Position numbers and translations under genes: made by a program
In this document: piece after piece, positions 59,201-64,000 of the stretch
How positions within the stretch are numbered: position 1 is the first letter of the stretch
How the letters are laid out: each line of letters begins with the position of its first letter
The notes under the pieces: model-generated
The model's input: only the letters and a program-made list of their open reading frames with translations
Database searches by the model: none
Told to the model about the DNA's origin: nothing
From: Alviniconcha marisindica
Lineage: Eukaryota; Mollusca; Gastropoda; Provannidae
Direction of reading: 5' to 3'
NCBI GenBank assembly: GCA_018857735.1
Contig: JABMCL010001079.1
Coordinates: 839,635-903,634 of the forward strand
DNA length: 64,000 bases

Positions 59201-62200
59201 GGGTATACCCAGTGTACAATCTTTAAGATAGATGTGTGGGCAGATGTCCTGTGTACACATCTTTAATATAGATGCACAGGGAGATAATTACCCAGTAGAC
59301 ACATCTTTAACATAGATGTGCAGGGATATACCTAATGTGCACATCTTTAAATATATATGTGGACAGATGCCCTTTGTACACATCTTTAAAACAGATGTGC
59401 AAGAAAATACCAGGAAACACATCTTTAGATGTGAAGGGTATACGTAGCATGCACATCTTTAAGATAGATGTGTGGGCAGATGCCCGCTGTGCACATCTTT
59501 AATATAGATTGCAGGGAAATACCCAGAATACATCTTTAAGACAGATGTGAAGGGATATACCCAGAGTGCACATGTTCAAGATAGATGTGTGGGCAGATGC
59601 TCAGCAGAGACATACTTGCTGGGAAATTGCCAGAATAAAACATCTTTAAGAGATGTGAAAGGATATACCCAGTGTACACATCTTTGAGATAGATGTGTGG
59701 GCAGATGCCCAATGTACACATCTTTAATATAGATGTGCAGGGAAATACCCAGAAGACACATCTTTTAAATAGATGTGAATGAATATATCCAGTGTGCACA
59801 TCTTTAAGATGGACGTGTGGGCAGATGCCCAGGGTACACATCTTTAATATTTGTTTGTGGACAGATATATCCAGAAGACACATCTCTAAGACAGATGTGA
59901 AGGGATATACCCAGTGTATACATCTTTAAGGTAGATGTATGGGCAGATGCCCAGCAAGACACATCTTCAACAGAGATGTGGAGGGATAATTACCCAGTAG
60001 ACACATCTTTAAGATAGATGTGCAAAGGGGTATACCTAGTGTGCATATCTTTAAATATATATGCAGACAGATGCCCTGTGTACACATCTTTAAAAGAGAT
60101 GTGCTGGAAGATACCCAGCAAACACCTCTCTAGATATGAAGGATTATGTGTAGCGTGCACATCTTTGAGAAAAGATGTGTGGGCAGATGCCCGGTACACA
60201 TCTTTAATATAGATGTGCAGGGAAATACCCAGAAGACATCTTTAAACCAGATGTGAAGGGATATACCCAATGTGCACATCTTTAAGATAGATGTATGAGC
60301 AGATGCCAGAATAAACGTCTTTGAGAACATACTTGCATGCAAATTGCCAGAAGATGCATCTTTATGTAGATGTAAAGGGATATACCAGTATACACATCTT
60401 TGAGATGTGTGGGCAGATGCCCAGTGTATCATCTTTAATACAGATGTGCGTGAAATACCCGGAAGAGACGTCTTTCAGATAGATGTAAAGTGATACAGAG
60501 AACACTTCTTCAAGGGGATGTGTGGGCAGATGCCCAATATACACATCTTCAATACAGATGTGGAGTTTATATACCCAGTAGACACATCTTCAGGATAGAT
60601 GTGCGGGCAGATGCCCAGTGTACAGATTTTTAATATAGGTGTGCAGGGAAATACCGAGAATACACATCTTGCAGATACATATGAATGGATATACCCAGTG
60701 AACACATTAAGATGGATTGTGGGCAGATGCCCAGTGTAGACACCGTTTAATATAGATTTTTTTTCAGGGAAATACCCAGAAGACACATTCTAAGACTGAT
60801 GTGAATGGATATACCCCAGTGTACCCATCTTTAAGATGGGTGTGGGGGGGCAGATGCCCAGTGTTTTCACATGTTTAATATAGATTTTTGGACAAAAAAT
60901 ACCCAGAAGACACATCTCTAAGATAGATGTGAAGGGATATACCCAGTGTACACATCCCTTTTAAAATAGATGTGTGGGCAGATGTCCAGCAGACACATCT
61001 TCAACACAGATGTGGAGGATAATTACCCAGTAAACATACCTTTAACATAGATGTGCAGGGAATATACCTAGTGCACATCTTTAAATATATATGCGGACAG
61101 ATGCCCGTGTACACATCTATAAAACAGATGTGCAAGAAGATACCCAGGAAACATATCTTTAGATGTGAAGGGTGATACGTAGTATGCACATCTTTAAGAT
61201 AGATGTGTGGGCAGATGCCCCTGTGCACATCTTTAATACAGATGTGCAGTGAAATACCTGGAAGAGACATCTTTCAGATAGATGTGAAGCGATATGGCCA
61301 GTGAACACATCTTAAGACAGATGTGTGGGCAGATGCCCAGTATACACATCTTCAATACAGATGTAGTTTATTTACCCAGTAAGACACATCTTTGAGATAA
61401 ATGTGCAGTGATATAGCTAGTGTGTACATCTTTAAGATAGATGTGGGGGCAATGCCCAGTCTACACATCTTTAATAGAGATGTGCAGGAAATACCCAGCA
61501 GACACATCTTGCAGATAGATTTGAATGGATATACCCAGTGTACACATTTTTAAGATGGATGTGTGGGCAGATGCCCATTGTAACATCTTTAATACAGATG
61601 TAAGAGTTTATTTACCCAGTAAAACACATCTTTGAGATAGATGTGCAAATGATATAGTCAGTGTGCAGATGCCCAGGTACACATCTTTAATATAGATGTG
61701 CAGGAATACCCAGAAGACACATCTTGCAGATAGATGTGAATGGATATACCGTGTGTACACATCTTTAAGATGGATGTGTGGGCAGATGCCCAGTGTACAC
61801 ATCTTTAATATAGATGTGCAGGGAAATACCCCGAAGACATCTTTAAACCAGATGTGAAGGGATATACCCAGTGTACACATCTTTAAGATAGATGTATGGG
61901 CAGATTCTCAGCATAAACATACCTGCATGGAAATTTCCAGAAAAATGCATCTTTAAGAGAGATGTGAAGGGATATACCCAGTGTATTCGCCTTTGAGATA
62001 GATGTGTGGGCAGATGCCCAGTGTACACATCTTTAATACAGATGTGCGGTGAAATACCCGGAAGAGACGTCTTTTAGATAGATGTAAAGGGATACAGTCA
62101 GAGACACATCTTCAAGACAGATGTGTGGGCAGATGCCCAGTATACACATCTTCAATACAGATGTGGAGGTTTATTTACCCAGTAGACACATCTTCAGGAT

Positions 62201-64000
62201 AAATGTGAATGGATATACGCAGTGTGTACATCTTTAAGATAGATGTGCAGGCAGATGCCCAGTGTACACATCTTTAATATAGATGTGCAGGGAAATACCG
62301 AGAAGACACATCTTGCCGATAGATATGAATGGATATACCCAGTGTACACATCTTTAAGATGGATGTGTGGGCAGATGCCCAGTGTACACATCTTTAATAT
62401 AGATGTGCAGGGAAATACCCAGAAGACACATCTCTAAGACAGATGTGAATGGATATACCCAGTGTACACATCTTTAAGATGGGTGTGTGGGCAGATGCCC
62501 AGTGTTCACATGTTTAATATAGATGTGGACAGAAATACCCAGAAGACACATCTCTAAGACAGATGTGAAAGGATATACCCAGTGTACACATCTTTAAGAT
62601 AGATGTGTGGGCAGATGTCCAGCAGAAAACATCTTCAACAAGATGTGGAGGATAATTACTCAGTAGACACATCTTTAAGATAGATGTACACGGATATACC
62701 TAGTGTGCACATCTTAAAAGGTATATGCGGACAGATGCCCTGTGTACACATCTTTAAAACAGATGTGCAAGTCGATACCCAGGAAACACATCTTTAGATG
62801 TGAAGGGTTATACGTAGCATACACATCTTTTAGATAGATGTGTGGGTAGATGCCCGCTGTGCACATCTTTAATATAGATGTGCAGGGAAATACCCAGAAG
62901 ACATCTTTAAGACAGATGTGAAGGGATATACCCAGTGTGCACATGTTCAAGATAGATGTGTGGGCAGATGCTCAGCATAAACATCTTTGAGACATACTTG
63001 CTGGGAAACTGCCAGAAAACACATCTTTAAGAGATGTGAAAGGATATACCCAGTGTACACATCTTTGAGATAGATGTGTGGGCAGATGCCCAGTGGACAC
63101 ATCTTCAATGCAGATGTGGAGGATATTTACCCAGTAGACACATCTTTGAGATAGATGTGCGGGGATATGCATAGTGGGCATATTTTCAATATATATGTGC
63201 GGGCAAATGCCCTGTGTACACATCTTTAATATATATGCACAGGGAGATACTCAGCAAACACATCTTTAGGACAGATGTGCAAGGATATACGTAATGTCCA
63301 CATCTTTCAGATAGATGTGCGGGCAGATGCCCAATGTACACATCTTTAATATAGATGTGCAGGGAAATACCCAGAAGAGACATCTTTAACATGGATGTGA
63401 AGGGATATACCCAGTGTGCACATTAAGATAGATGTGTGGGCAGATGCCCAGTGTACACATCTTTAATACAGATATGCAGTGAAATACCCAGAAGAGACGT
63501 CTTTAAGACAGATGTGAAGCGATATACCCAGTGTACACATCTTTCAGATGGATGTGTGGGCAGATGCCTAGTGTACACATCTTTAATATAGATGTGCAGG
63601 GAAATGCCCAGAATATGCAGATATACATAGCATCCACATTTTTCCAATAGAAATGCGGGGAGATGTCCACTATAGACATCTTTAATAGAAATGTGCAGGG
63701 AAATACCCAGAAGACACATCTTTAAGAGAGGTGTGAAGGGGTATACCTAGTGTACACCTATTTAAGATAGATGTGTGGGCAGATGCCCAATGTACAAATC
63801 TTTAATAGAAATGTGCATGGAGATACCCAGTAAACACATCTGAAGGATAGATGTGCGGAGATATACAAGTGTGCACATCTTTAAGATAGATGTGCGGGGA
63901 GATGCCCAGTGTACACATCTTTAATATAGGTGTGCAGGGAAATACCCAGGAGGCACATCTTTCAGATAGATGTGAAGGGATATAGCCAGTGTGAACAGCA
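53210..64000. repeat. 40-bp/120-bp higher-order satellite reaching the window end
   Basis: Three 40-bp subunits alternate. A contains AGATGTGTGGGCAGATGCCC, B contains AGATGTGCAGGGAAATACCC, and C contains AGATGTGAAGGGATATACCC; each ends in CACATCTTTA. ABC makes 120 bp, as in 62341-62580. Each subunit border is a dyad (CACATCT, 7 nt, AGATGTG) and each centre is a second dyad (GGGC-AGAT-GCCC or GGG..CCC). Marker blocks (GAGTTTATTTACCCAGTAG) recur about every 1.6-1.77 kb. Minus-strand ORFs with a 40-residue period are by-products. Confidence 0.92.

Noticed and set aside
53317..63719. Many minus-strand ORFs of 60-128 codons with KDVYTGHLPTHLS-like periods
   Set aside because: They are translations of the 120-bp satellite unit, which is a multiple of three; they break at random indels and have no splice or promoter context.

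Overview
The window looks like nuclear DNA of a marine mollusc, most likely a gastropod. The signs are short exons (54-230 bp) in long introns, many CA, GA and poly-C microsatellites, tRNA-derived SINEs, MITEs and decayed LINE tails. The species assignment is inference. Exons were found by reading the translations and checking GT/AG borders and codon phase by hand. In all four genes every junction inside the window keeps phase, apart from one uncertain donor at the left edge of CFAP65.

Layout. (1) 1-17.33 kb, minus strand: the 5' part of CFAP65, a cilium/flagellum protein with ASH/MSP-like beta domains. It has 19 coding exons (779 full codons), a non-coding first exon and an RFX X-box-like promoter site; its 3' half lies beyond the left edge. 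(2) 17.94-19.76 kb, plus strand: a small three-exon gene, divergent from CFAP65, predicted to encode a 68-residue secreted peptide with a twin CX3C pattern. (3) 22.68-40.11 kb, minus strand: complete TAF5 (TFIID/SAGA subunit), 19 exons, 670 residues, with LisH, NTD2 and WD40 domains. (4) 40.30-43.78 kb, plus strand: RPL41 (eL41, 25 residues) split over three coding exons plus a 5'TOP leader exon, head-to-head with TAF5 about 195 bp away. (5) 43.8-49.4 kb: no convincing gene, but a SINE and a CpG-rich patch. (6) 49.4-49.8 kb: a frame-shifted LINE reverse-transcriptase tail. (7) 50.04-53.0 kb: a 30-bp minisatellite. (8) 53.2 kb to the window end: a 40-bp/120-bp satellite made of alternating short dyads, with a further higher-order level near 1.6 kb.

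The most unusual theme is that many intronic tandem arrays sit at exon borders and repeat the splice-site sequence, sometimes with adjoining exon bases. This is seen at CFAP65 junctions 1094, 3121, 3746, 7999 and 13266, and at TAF5 exons 15, 17 and 18. The TAF5 exon 18 array has a 36-bp (12-codon) unit, stays open in the TAF5 reading frame, and carries about twenty copies of the acceptor.

Functionally the window pairs a ciliary gene with an X-box promoter and two housekeeping genes (TAF5, RPL41) that probably share a bidirectional promoter. The small secreted-peptide gene between them is the best candidate for something undescribed.
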